Positions 10,938 to 22,859 of a stretch of 64,000 bases of DNA are shown here, one piece after another. Location: the NCBI GenBank assembly GCA_034401795.1, contig CM067366.1, positions 74,716,129 through 74,780,128 on the forward strand. Direction: 5' to 3'. The notes under the pieces were generated by a model. That model was not told where the DNA came from, made no database searches, and saw only the letters and a program-made list of their open reading frames with translations. Both the position numbers and the translations under genes were made by a program. The stretch is from Chaetoderma sp. LZ-2023a (Eukaryota > Mollusca > Caudofoveata > Chaetodermatida > Chaetodermatidae). Each line of letters begins with the position of its first letter. Position 1 is the stretch's first letter.

Positions 10938-13570
10938 AGTACCATCGGTGTTTTGAATTGGCATGTTGATTGTCAAATTTCAAAATGAGACTGTATCCAG
11001 TGGTCCATCATATCCTGTCATGTACAATTAATGTAGCTCTTGTGGAATTTTGATATGACCTCAGGTGCAAATGGGGGTTGGAAATGTGGGATAAAAAATA
11101 AAAATTTTCCAAAGGTGGTCATGTCACATAGCATTTTGAAGCCAATGATGAGTAGACTACAGTACAATGAATTATTTTGATCTTGGGTCAAACTCACGGC
11201 AGGGGGCGTGGACAAAAGTGGGCACCAATCGATTGTAACACAACTCCTAGACCATTTCACATAGAAACGTGAAACTTTCGGTAAGATTGCGCATATGGCC
11301 AGGGATGTGCATGACACATTGGAATGTTGATATCATCCCCAGGGACACGGTTGGGGGAAATAGTGGGCAGAAAATAAATTTTATCAAATGTGGTCATGTC
11401 ACATATCATTTTGAAGTCAATGATGAGTCAACTTCAGTACAAGGAATTATTTTGATCTTGGGTCAAACCGAGGGTAGTGGCGGTGTCAGAAGTTCAAAAG
11501 TCAGCACAAATCGATTGTAATGCAACTCCTCCTAGACCATTTCACATAGAAACTTGAAACTTTCGATATGGTTACACATGGCCAGAGATATGCATGGCAC
11601 TTTTGAAATTTTGTTATGGCCCCCAGGGGTTAGGGACTGTGGGTAAAAAATTGAATTTATCCAAAGGTGGTCATGTCACATATCATTTTCAAGCCAATGA
11701 TGAGTAGACTACAGTACAAGGAATTATTTTGATCTTGGGTTAAACTGAGGGTAGGGGCGGGGTCAAAAGTGGGCACCAATTGATTGTAATGTAACTCCTC
11801 CTAGACCATTTCACATCCAAATATGTATTATGCTGATTGTTTTTGAAAATGTTCCTTCTCGTGAACTGTGAACTTTGCCTAGGTTTGGACCATTTGCCTT
11901 TGCTTAGTACCAGGGGTGTTAGTTGTCATTAAATGACTTCAGGTTACTCTTGGGCAGAAAGGATTTATGGTTCAATCTCCAAGCTATGCTTGCCCGATGG
12001 GTAGTACCATGGGTGTTTTGAATTGGCATGTTGATTGTCAAATTTCAAAATGAGACTATCCGGTGGTCCATTATATCTTGTGATGTACAATTAATATACA
12101 GTACAGGTAAGCTATTTGCTATCGTCTGATAGCTCTTGTGGAATTTTGATATGACCTCAGGTGTACGGCCATGGGGGTTGGAAATGTGGGGTAAAAAATA
12201 AAAATTGTCCAAAGGTGATCATGTCACATATCATTTTGAAGTCAATGATGAGTAAGTAGACTACATTACAAGGAATTATTTTGAGCTTGGGACAAACTCA
12301 CGGCAGGGGGCGTGGTCAAATGTGTGCACCAATCGATTGTAACACAACTCCTAGACCTTTTCATATAGAAACTTGAAACTTTCGGTAAGATTACACATAT
12401 GGCCAGGGATGTGCATGACACATTGGAATGTGACATGACCACTGTTGGAAAATCTTAATTTTTGACCCCATTGTAATGTAACACCCCCAGCGACACGGTT
12501 GGGGGAAATGGTGGGCAGAAAATAAATTTGATCAAAAGTGTGCAACAATCGATTGTAACGCAACTCTTCCTAGACTATTTCACATAGAAACTTGAAACTT
12601 TCGGTATGGTTACACATGGCCAGGGATATGCATGGAACTTTTGAAATTTTGCTATGACCCCCAGGGGGTAGGGACTGTGGGTAAAAAAAAATTAAATTTA
12701 TCCACAGGTGGTCATGCCACATATCATTTTCAAGCGAATGATGAGTAGACTACAGTACAAGGAATTGTTTTGATCTTGGGTTAAACTGAGGGTAGGGGGC
12801 GGGGTCAAAAGTGGCCACCAATCGATTGTAATGTAACTCCTCCTAGACCATTTCACATCCAAATATGTATTATGCTGATTGTTTTTGAAAATGTTCCTTC
12901 TTCTTTCAAACTATGAACTTTGCCTAGGTTTGGACCATTTGCCTTTGCTTAGTACCAGGGTGCCAGTTGTCATTAACTGACTTCAGGTTACTCCTGGGCA
13001 GAAAGGCTTTATGGTTCAGTCTCCATGCTATGCTTGCCCGATGGGTAGTACCCTGGGTGTTTTGAATTGGCATGTTGATTGTCAAATTTCAAAATGAGAC
13101 TATTCGCTGGTCCATCATATCCTATGATGTACAATACAAATATTCAGTACATGTACGCTTTTTGCTATCTTCTGATAGCTCTTGTAGAATTTTGGTATGA
13201 CTCCAGGGGTACGGCCCTGAGGGAGGGAAATGTGGGGTCAAAAATTAAGATTTTCCAACAGTGGTCATGTCACATATCATTTTGAAGCCGATGATGAGTA
13301 GACTACAGCACAAGGAATTATTTTGATCTTTGGTCAAACTGAGGGTAGGGCAAAATTGGGCACCAATCGATTGTAACACAACTCCTAGACCATTTCACAT
13401 AGAAACTTGAAACGTTCGGTATGATTACACATATGGCCAGGGATGTGCCTGACACATTGGAATTTTGATATAACCCCCAGGGCAGTGGTGGTGGAAATGG
13501 TGGGCAGAAAATAAATGTTATCAAATGTGGTCCTGGCACATATCATTTTGAAGTTTGTGGTTAGTAGACA
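10938..13570. repeat. Higher-order tandem repeat, ~1.05-kb period
   Basis: The phrase 'gtgttttgaattggcatgttgattg' (given by its first part) begins near 10938, 12003 and 13047, so the large unit is about 1065 then 1044 bp, with 2.5 copies. Each large unit holds several related subunits of about 270-290 bp, each marked by a 'ggtcatgtcacat' block followed by 'gatgagtagactacagtac'. Blocks start near 11104, 11393, 11671, 12217, 12707 and 13262. Copies differ by scattered changes and small gaps. No coding frame is conserved. Confidence 0.9.
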
Positions 13571-13949
13571 ACAGTACGACTCTACGTCTTATTCTATATA
13601 TGTAGGTGTACATGGCTTGGAAATGTTTTTTTCGCAGAATATTTAGTCATGGGCAGACCGGATCCTGCAGCAGCCGGATCCTGCTGTAACTTAAAATGCG
13701 AGATATTGGTATCTTCTGATACCTCTTGCTCATTGATGAAATCTACATCATATCTATAGACCATCTCTAGTGGCATGTCGCGTTCTGAGATGAGAGCGTA
13801 AATGGTCCCATATAAGGAACTGTGGGTGGGGCATAATTGATAACGTCACATAGGTCACGTGAACCCTCTCGACCAATCAGAATGGTGTCCGTAAAGCCTC
13901 CCTTGTGAACACTTAAAATAAACAAGAATTCCGCGGAATTATCTCTCGC

Positions 13950-14690
13950 CTGTCTCCTGTTTGTCACAGTTACTTTGACCTTTAACCGTCTGCCCTCAAT
14001 GTTATTTTGCTGCTTCCTAACATTATAGGTAACCAGGAATACAAATTTAGTTGCAATAAGCTTAGCCAATCCTGAAATATAAGCGAAAAGTTTTGCTAAA
14101 CGCAAACACTTAAATGTTGAAATAACAGAGTTCTGTGTCAAGGTCACCGTGACGTTGACCTTTGACCTTGTGACGCCAACATCGTCATGCTGCTTCCTAA
14201 CATTATAGGTAACCATGTATCCCAGTTCAATTGCAATAGGCTTAACCAATCCTGAAATATAAGCTGAGAGGTTTTGCTAAACGCAAAAACCTAATGTTGA
14301 AATAACAGAGTTTTGTACCACGCTTACAGTAACCTTGACCTTTGACCACACCATCATCATGCTGCTTCCTGTCATTATATGTAACCATGTATCTAAGTTT
14401 AGTTGCAATAAGCTTAACCAATCCTGAAATATGTGTTAAAAAGTTTTGCTAAACGCAAAAACTTAATGTTGAAATAACAGAGTTCTGTATCAAGGTCACA
14501 GTGACCTTGACCTTTGACCTTGTGACCCCAACATCATCATGCTGCTTCCTATCCTTATAGGTAACTATGTATCCAAGTTTAGTTGCAATAGACTTAACCA
14601 ATCCTGAAATATAAGTTGAGAAGTTTTGCTAGACTCAGAACCTTAATGTTGACGCCGTCGCCGTCGGAAGTGATACCTTTGTCTCGCTTT
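13950..14690. repeat. ~180-bp tandem repeat, four copies
   Basis: The marker 'tgctgcttcct' occurs at about 14008, 14188, 14360 and 14540, spacing 180, 172 and 180 bp. Each unit has a 'gacctttgacc' block, 'aggtaaccatgtat', 'caatcctgaaatat' and 'ttttgctaaacgcaaa'. A degraded relative lies at 40550-40950. Confidence 0.9.
14493..14520 (+). promoter_or_regulatory. Nuclear-receptor-type motif pair (IR3 plus DR1) inside a repeat unit
   Basis: AGGTCACAGTGACCT at 14493-14507 is a perfect inverted repeat of AGGTCA with 3-bp spacing, the consensus estrogen-response-element layout. It is followed at once by TGACCTTTGACCT (14508-14520), a perfect direct repeat with 1-bp spacing, as used by RXR/HNF4/COUP-TF-type receptors. 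Related but mutated copies lie at 14141-14168 and 40720-40747. The motif match is direct; function is inference. Confidence 0.45.
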
Positions 14691-14709
14691 TTCTGCTGTG
14701 CAGGCGAGA

Positions 14710-14950
14710 CAAAAAGCACCAGCCTTGCAATAATTGCTAGTTTTGAAATAAAAATTGACCATTTTTTGCAATAACGACCTGATTTGAAATAAAAAACATA
14801 CAGTCTTGCAAAAAGGTTCGTTTCTTTCATAAATGGTAAATTTTTATTTCAAAAGTGGTCAGCGAAAATATTTCAAATGTGATCAATTGTTATTTCAGAA
14901 ATGGTCGTTTTTCAAGTGGCAGTTTATTGCAAGAGTGGTTTCTATAGGGT
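14710..14950. repeat. Short-period repeats in inverted halves
   Basis: Units of about 40 nt built from 'ttgcaa', 'tttgaaataaaaa' and 'gaccatttt' occur at 14715-14815 and in opposite orientation at 14835-14945. A similar style of sequence is seen at 31370-31590. No coding potential. Confidence 0.5.
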
Positions 14951-15179
14951 CTCAAACATATGTTAGAGCTGCAGCCACGTAATAGCTGAAGACCACTGGT
15001 GATAACCTATCTCTGCATGGTGATTATTCTGATTGACGTGGTAAATTTTTCAGAGTGTTTATTTGACACGAACATTTAATTTTGTGTTTACCATTAGGAG
15101 TCTCACCTGGTGTAAATCGCCATCATCACGTTCATCTTGATGGAGGAATTGGAGAATCTTTAATCTCTTGATGGTATCT

Positions 15180-18100
15180 TCTTCTTCTCGCGTTCATCTT
15201 TCTCATGACAGTAACCTTAGACTGTTTTCCTTATTTGGTGCATGAAATCTGAAGTGGTCATCAAACTGTCTCTGTCTCCTCTTATCTTCTCTTCAAAAGA
15301 TACTTCAATAGGCCAGAAGCTTCTCCGAGCCTGTTCATATCGCTGGCAGTGCTGCAAGAGATGTTCTGCTGTTTCTTCTCCCTGTTGACACTCACAAAGT
15401 GCAGAATCTGTAAACCTGAGACGGTGAAGATGTGCATTGAGACGATTGTGACCAGTCCTCAATCTGAAGATACATGTTGATCCTCCCTACTGAGGCTGTG
15501 TATTGCATCATTATGCTGCTTGCTGCTGGTTCGTGTGGCTTTAATGATATGCTTCAGTTCTTCAAAGTCAACCTTGTGGTTGAATTGTTCTTTATTTGAC
15601 CCTTCCTTAGCCAGTTGATCAGCTTTGTCATTTTCCAATATGACCCATTGCGAGGGGATCCACTGTAAGTTGACATTGATCTCCTTAGACAGTTGCGTAA
15701 GATTTTCATGAATTAAATGTGTACTTTCCTTTCCACTCTCCAGCGCCTGGAGCGCTGAGAGGAAGTCTGTCAGGAAGACAATATTTTCATTTCTGATTTT
15801 TAGTTGTATCAGCTTTTGGCTAGCTAAGATCAGTGCCTGGATTCCTGCAGTGTAATTGCTACAGTGCTTCCCTGTTGACAAGCATAAGTCTGTTATATCT
15901 CGACATGGAAACCGAATGTGAGCACATGCCCCTCCATTCTTGACAGCCTGGATAGCTGATCCGTCTGTATAAACATGTATCCACTCTTCCTCAGGGTAGT
16001 TTTCTGCAATATGACTCAATGCAAGAACTTTGTTTGTCACCTTTGCTCGATCTCCCATGCTTTCAATCCCTGGAATCGAGGGCCAGATTGAAATTGTGTT
16101 TTCTATTTCAGAAGCGTTCCACGGATCCTTCTCAGAGATAGCAGTTATGTTTCTACATCTGGGGAAGATGTCCGACTCTCTGTTTCTTTCAATTTTCTTT
16201 GAAGTTAATAAAGAAATTATTCCTCTCGAGCCTTCCTCTAGACATTTGGTGAGTCAGCATATGCATGGGATGGTGAGGCATCAATTTGAATTTCTCGTAT
16301 TGAATCTCGGCCTTGATTTCTTGTCTCTGCTGTAGTGGCTGGATATTGGTAAGTTCTTCCATCGCTGCTGTTGGAGTGGTCTTCATAGACCCTGTTATGA
16401 TACAAAGAGCCTGATTTTGTACCTTATTCAATGTCTGAAGGGTGCTTGTAGCAGCTGTCGTCCATGATGATGAACTGTATTCGATGATGGGCCTAACTGA
16501 TCCAGAGTAAACCTGTTTCAGAATTTTCATGTTAGCTCCCCATTTTCTTCTAGTGAGCTTCCGCATAACTGCCAGTCTTCGCTTGGCTATACCTTCAGCT
16601 TTTCTGATTTGCGCCTTCCAGGTTAGTCTTTTGTCAAATACCAGACCAAGACAAGTTACTTCATCCTCAAAGTGCAGAACTGAGTCACCAAATTTCAGAC
16701 CTGTCTTGTGTTCCTTTTTAGTGGATAGTGTGAATAGAGTTGCGACTCTCTTTGTTGATCTGGACAAACCATCTTGTAACCCAAGAATTGAGGTGATCAA
16801 TTGCGAGTTGCATGCGGTAATTGGCTGTTGACACATACTCCTCGCTGCTCCACATCAGAAGATAGTCAGCATACAATGCAGCTCTGACTCCAATTGGAAG
16901 GTTCTTCACCAGGTCATTGATGAATATTGTCAAGAGGGTGGGAGAGACTACACCACACTGAGGTACACCATGCCATAAGAGAACTTTCTTGCTGCTCGTC
17001 CTATTCAGCTGTACTGATGCCTTTCGGTTGTGGAGATACTGGCATATCCAGCTGTACATTTTTCCAGAGATAGCACTGGTCCTGACCTTTTGGAGGAGTC
17101 CATGCTTCCATACTTTATCAAATGCCTTCTGCAGATCAACCCACACAGTGATGGTATGCTTTTTCTGTTGGAACTCCTCTTCAATAGACTGTGTCAGATA
17201 CGTTGTTTGATCTTCAGTAGATCTACACTTTCTGAAGCCATTTTGTTCATCGTTTAAGAGATTGTTGCTTTCAAGATGTCGAAGAAGTCTTTGGTTGAGA
17301 ATTCTTTCCATGGCTTTGACAGTGTAACTAGTCAGACTGATCGGTCGATAACTTGCCGCATTGGATTTATTCTTGCCTTTTTTCAGTACAGGGATCATGT
17401 TGGCCTCTCTCCAAGACTGGGGAACTTCTCCTGTGTACCAATTGTGGTTGAAAATCTCCAAAAGCTTGTGCTTTCCAATAGTACCCAGATTCCTCAGCAT
17501 CTCATTGGTTATTCCATCTGGTCCAGGAGACTTCCTGTTTTTCAGAACTTTCAAGCTTTTCTCCAACTCGCTGATGGTCAGAAGCTCATCAATTCCCGTG
17601 GCATGTATTTGTGTCGCTCCGTTCCCTTTGCAGACTTCATTGCAGCTTTTTTACAATTCACTGGCACATCTAGATTGCTTACTTTCTGAAACTTACAAGC
17701 AAAGTGATCAGCAGCAGCCTCTCCTGTTTTAATGTCACAATCCTCTTCAAGAGTTATGTTCAGTACTCTGGTGTTTTTATCGTTAAGCTGCTTCACAAGC
17801 CTCCAGAGTTTGTTCGTATCCTTTTCAAGCTTTAAGCTTAAAGTTTTTTCTCTCCACGATTCTCTGGTAGCTCTGATTTGGCTTTCAGTATTTTGCCTTG
17901 GATTGTTGGAGTCTCACATGATTGGCTTCTGTTGGGACATTCTCTGCAATTTCCCTTGCATTGGATATTACTGTGTGTAACCTTTGCAATGACGTACTCC
18001 AGTAAGGTCTGTAGTTTTCCTGGATCCCCTAGGAATGCATTTGCCAGCAGCAGAGAGTAAAGCGGAGCTAAGCTCTTTAACAACTTTATTGATGTTTAGG

Positions 18101-18900
18101 GTTTTGACATCAATGTCTTTTGCCAATCTGTCAGTCTCTTTCTGATATCTGTCTCAGTCTGCTTTCTTATAGTTCCATCGAGGAGTCTGATTTCGGTCAA
18201 TCTCAACATCCATGTTAATGGTAATGAAAACAGGGCAGTGATCACTGCCTCCAAGTTGTTCCCCAACAATACACAAAGATTCTTGATGTAGATTTTCTGT
18301 CGAAAATGTTAGATCAGGAGAACTTGAGGTATGCAATCGTCTTGAGTAGAATGTAGGGTGGGGGTGCCATCTGCCGTATTCAAGAGAATCAGTTTCTGCT
18401 CATCCATCCAATTTTCAATGTCCTCACCCCTCCTAGCAGTAGAATGATAGCTCCATAACTGAGAATGACTGTTGAGGTCACCAGCAACGATAGTTGAATC
18501 TGGGAGAACTGGGATTTTTCCGAGATTCAATGGTTGATTATTAGGGCAGTAATAGTTGACAACAGTGATAGGATGTTTCTCTGGAATTATCTTGATTGTG
18601 AGAATTTCAGGTCCTTCCATGTCTCTCTGAATTTCAATGGCGTTTAGGTTATTCCGGACCAGGGTTATGACTCCTCCTTTATGTCTTCTATCCCTGTCAG
18701 ACCTTTCTCCTTGAGAATTTGGCTAAGCTCCGCTTTCTTGTTAGAAACTTCTTCAGCATTCCATTGCATGATAGTCAACGGTTTGCTTACTTGTTCTTTA
18801 GGTTTGACAACCTTCTTCCTTTTTCTCCGAGGTCTACAAACTTTACCACCAGTAGCTTGGGTGGACCCCTTCGAGGCTGGGGGGGGGCGGTGATGCACAT
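15180..18900 (-). mobile_element. LINE with RNase H (I/Nimb-like), 5' end missing or unseen
   Basis: A minus-strand non-LTR retrotransposon holding endonuclease, reverse transcriptase, RNase H and a C-terminal Cys/His motif in that order. RNase H places it in the I group of the Jockey-like LINEs. The clade name is tentative. No ORF1 was recognised upstream of 18900, so the copy may be 5'-truncated there. The 3' untranslated part runs to about 15180 or beyond and holds a short GAA-rich stretch. Confidence 0.85.
15217..18898 (-). pseudogene. LINE ORF2: APE endonuclease, RT, RNase H, Cys/His tail
   Basis: The endonuclease begins LTIMQWNAEEVSNKK (about 18770) and keeps VAGDLNSHSQLW (about 18490) and GGSDHCPVF (about 18240). 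The RT has SPGPDGITNEML (about 17520), WVDLQKAFDKVW, HGVPQCGVVSPTL and then YADYLLMW (about 16870), where family members have YADD, so one catalytic Asp is replaced by Tyr. Thumb and linker follow (VFDKRLTWKAQI). RNase H at 15459-16058 shows YTDGSA, NYTAGIQAL, LTDFLSALQAL and NDKADQLAKEG. The tail has RLRTGHNRLNAHL and CECQQGEETAEHLLQHC. Several frame changes interrupt it, including one near 15480-15490 just before the tail. The copy is dead. Confidence 0.88.
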
Positions 18901-19237
18901 GCCTGGCGGGAACTCACACGGCGAGCACCATGATGGATATTCATAATATTAACTGTCATGAAAGATGAGTTGTTTAGTGCTATGGTTGGCCACTCGCTCC
19001 AAATACCCAGCTTGGTACCCAGATAAAGTGTTACACCCCTGGGCCCGACTCAAGATCAGAGATCTTAGGTCTACTTTGAGGCCTAGCACTTGTAGCAGGG
19101 GTAATGGTATCAATTGCACATTATATGTCAATTGTGGAATTTTCAAAATTTTGATAGAACTAGCGATTTTAGCATACGTTATGATCACACTATGTAGGCG
19201 CAACTGGATACTGTTTTAAGCCTGTAACACTCATAGC

Positions 19238-19400
19238 AAGAGGCCGAGGGGCCTGTGGTGCGTACATGGACCATTAGCATTTGAAACATTTTCATTTAAA
19301 TAGACTGGATGGATAATTTGCCGAAAATCCAAGATGACACCAAACGAAAAATTCTGGATATATTGTAATCAAACAGCAGCCGGATCGAATTGTGAGATTG
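19238..19400. repeat. Start of dispersed family A (uninterrupted copy)
   Basis: The opening 'caagaggccgaggggcctg' and 'ggaccattagcatttga' match 42537-42600, where the same family is interrupted by a MITE. Here the target 'catttaaatag' (TTAA at 19296-19299) is intact, which makes this the empty site. The family usually leads into ~150-bp tandem units, but here similarity stops near 19400. Confidence 0.75.
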
Positions 19401-22400
19401 TGTCAATTTACATTTCATTTGAACTGTGAGTTTGAATCCATTTTTATTATTCGATTGCAGTGCTCCTTACATAGGATGGTTATTCCCCTTCAGTTAGTTA
19501 TCAAAGACTATTCTTTTGAGACGAACGTGAATTTTAGACGGCGTGGCTTTTGTTAGGTTCCAGATTTTCATATCAAGCAATAGCTAGCCGGAGACGTTAA
19601 CCACTCGATTCTGATAGCCTGTTTTTGAGATTCTCATCATACGGTTGGTGTCTTGGAATTTGTTTGATTTTCTTTGAATGATGATGCTAGAAGTGGTTGC
19701 AGATGTGCAGTGCAACAGTTTCCGGTAGTTAGTCAATGAATTTCTCTCAGACAGATGCTTTCTGATGTGTGTGTCGAAACGGAATTCAGAGTGGAATGGT
19801 TACGTGTCAATTCTGGAGTAACGCTCTGACTAGATAGTGAGCTATACGTTAGCATGATTTCAAATCCGAATATAAACTGCTACTTTGGTAATTGTAGTTT
19901 GCCTGACATTGAAGTTTCCAAAATATTAGCGTTCTCTTTCACCGGCTGTTGTGCAGTATGACAGTGTGTTGCTTTCTAAGTTTTATTAACATAAAATGTT
20001 AGCGGGCTCGGATTCTGTATGGCCAGCTGATTAGTTGGTAAACGTGGCTGTATTTTGTACGGCAGTAAGTTGCTGTATTGCCACTTAATTTGGCTGGAAC
20101 CGAGTGCCAAGTGTGCGCACAAGACCTATTTTCTGGTCACAGATTTGATTTTTAACTTATTTGTGATAGTTTTATAGTTTGCATGCACAGTCGGAGAAAG
20201 GGAACGCTCAATGTCATGGCCCAAGGAGGCTGGTTTCATTGTAATAGCAGGTAACATTAGTTTTTGACATTTCCGCCTTCTTGTACTAAATTGTTATCGG
20301 GTCTTAAACCTGTATTTTAAGCAGCTTTTTCTAAACCATTACTTGATTCCATGTTCGTACATGCTCGCATAATTAGTCCTTGTGGCTATGGGTTACGTTC
20401 ATGGAACCAGACACGTCTCATTTTCTGCTGTCAGCCACACTGTCACGTGATTCACTCAGTTTCAAAGGTAACTAAGTTTTTATGGCCGGCCGCCATCTTG
20501 GCTATTTAATTATTTGTATAAAATCCAGTAAGAGTAACTTTCAGACTGTATTTGATAGTCGTATATTTCGCGAGTAATATTTAATTAAGAGATGCATTAT
20601 GTTAAAATTGTCCAGTAGTAAATGAATTGTAATGCATTGTGTTAAAATCACCATTTGGAGATAAAAAATACAAGTCACGCTTCCAGATTTAGAAATTACA
20701 GAGAAACCAAAACTTCTTGTTGCGGATATTCCACCACTTCGAGGCGCAACCAATTATTGTCCAGTTTATGAAGATTACATTCATGTAGGCACACTTCAAC
20801 AGTACACGTACAGAACCGATAATTGTTATTACCTAATATACGACACTAGGAATTTATCTGATTGTTAATTACAAGATGTCATTTATTGAATATTTCAAAT
20901 CTGTTTGTTAAAGGGCTAGGTCATTGTCAAAGGGGCGTTCCTCCCTCTTGACGATGGCTTCAGTACTAAAATGTTATCGTTTAACGATTTCTATTAAAGC
21001 AAATTGGCTGTACACTTTTTAGGCTATAGCTAGGATAGGTGAACTTGATTTATTAGATAGCAGCCTAGGGTGCTTATCAGTTCTGTCTTGGCTGTTTCTG
21101 ATTAATTTAGTAAAACTTTGACTGGGTACTTTAAAATTAGTTCCAAATTGCCACAAATTTGGCCATAGGTATCAGCATCCTTTGGATGCTCAAAACTTAG
21201 TCTGGTAGCAGATTAACCCAGGCCCCAAGGGAAAGCTTGTCCATTTTAGCAGGGAGTGCGAAAGTAAAGCAGCAGGGTATAAACTCTTTCTTGTGATGAA
21301 TGTTGGTTAAATGTGTTTTCAAGAACACATTTGAACAATATTCCTCATCATAAAGGGTTTACAATAAAGTTATATGTCTGCTTTATTTGCCCAGCTATTT
21401 CAATAGCAAGTTCTCGCTCCTATAACCTAAGAAGTTAGCCACAGGACAGTCTAAAATCAATGGTCTTACTAAATCAAATTCAGTAACCGGCTTCCCTAGA
21501 ATTTAAGTTTCTTTGGCATCCTTATCCTCATTCTTCTTACGGTTGAATAGCTTTGCAGGCAAAGTACTCTTCTGCTGATTCACCTCATGGTTCATCAGCA
21601 GCTCACGAGTGTGCTTTCCGTGTCAGGTTGTTCTAGTCAATTTGTGGACTTAGTTTTCCTTTTCACTTGTTAGATTTTAGGACAATAGTTTGTTGTCAGT
21701 GCTTTCCAATTGGTACTTGTTGCCCGATTGCATTCATACTTGGTACTTGTATACGCGACATCGCTGAGCCCAGTCCTTTCATTTTCAGTGCTTGAACATT
21801 GTCAGAGTGCATTCTATTTGGTAGTCGTTGCCGGATTGTACCCGCGGTATTGTGTTGCCAGATAGTGTCAACACTGTTACCCCATTAGTATTTGTAGTTA
21901 TATCAAAGCTGAATAGAATTTAAATTCGTGTGTTGTTGCCAGATAGTCTGCTCAATCGCTATTACTATAGTATTTAATCTGTGCACCGAATACTTGCCAG
22001 ATTGTTATGATTAGTTTCTACCTCACCTATTGTTTATAATAAGTGACATTTATTAATAACATTCAACTTTAATGCTAATTACTTAGTTAGTTTTTAATTG
22101 ACCGTTTTAAAAGTGATTTTTGAGATAACCATTACACTTTTCTAGGACACAGTAGGTTAATTTGACCTTTGAGCCATTAGCTAGCTATTAGTTCATTAGG
22201 TTTTTCCATTTGTTGGTATTTGAACTGTTGTTCTGTCGATTGCAAATTAAGTTGCAAGGCTGGCCAACAACTTTTCAACTAATAACATTTTGGCTTAAGA
22301 TCTATTTTTCTTATCAAGCTCGGTCTTTTCTTGTAAAACCTTTATATTGCATCACACTGCCCTTAAGAATGTGAGTCTCCTTTAGAACTTAGCAGACCAG

Positions 22401-22859
22401 GCACAACCTTAGATAACCCATCAGGATTTTAGTGCCTGCCCTTCCTATTGCATGTATAGCACCCTCTACATCGCACTGTCTTTGCACTAACATCACATTT
22501 GCACACTACTCCTCAAGATGTCCAACAGAGTCATCTGACCCTATTTAAATTATGAACATGTCATCTTAATGCACTCAGTGGATCTTTCAAACGAGTCAAT
22601 TGTTTGAGAGGTTCATGGACTGCAGGGAGATGGACTCTTCTGTGTATAAACAAGGGATTAAATTAGGTCAACGACGCAGAGATGAAGCAGCTATCCGGCG
22701 GCCCCAGTGGACTTCGGATCCAGATCATTATCAGGGTGGTGGGCAGAAAAGGCATGTGGGGAAATTCTTACCCATAGGTCCCATGTAGCCCATAATTAAC
22801 CACCTTTTTCTGTCCTGTTCCTGGTTTTAGTAGCATCCGTTTTGGCCTGTTAAATCCCT
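19401..22859. other. Long stretch without a recognised gene
   Basis: AT-rich sequence with only short frames. Loosely recurring phrases around 'ttgccagatt' lie at 21700-22020. A 62-codon frame at 22600-22788 has no recognised family. No splice pattern or element end could be supported. A hairpin at 21279-21353 is listed separately. Confidence 0.4.
21279..21353. repeat. Imperfect hairpin, ~36-bp arms
   Basis: The central stem 'aaatgtgttttc'/'aagaacacattt' is extended outward by partly paired 'ctctttcttgtgatgaa' and 'ttcctcatcataaaggg' arms. It could be a degraded short palindromic element. No target duplication was identified. Confidence 0.55.

Noticed and set aside
10938-14690. CRISPR-like array
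   Set aside because: Units are 180-1050 bp, without short identical repeats and unique spacers; the setting is eukaryotic.
22600-22788. 62-codon frame as a possible host exon
   Set aside because: No ATG start, no family, no clear splice sites; it sits beside repeat arrays.
19401-22859. Possible LTR of a retroelement because of the long non-coding stretch
   Set aside because: No second copy, no TG...CA-bounded direct repeat, and no associated gene was seen in the window.
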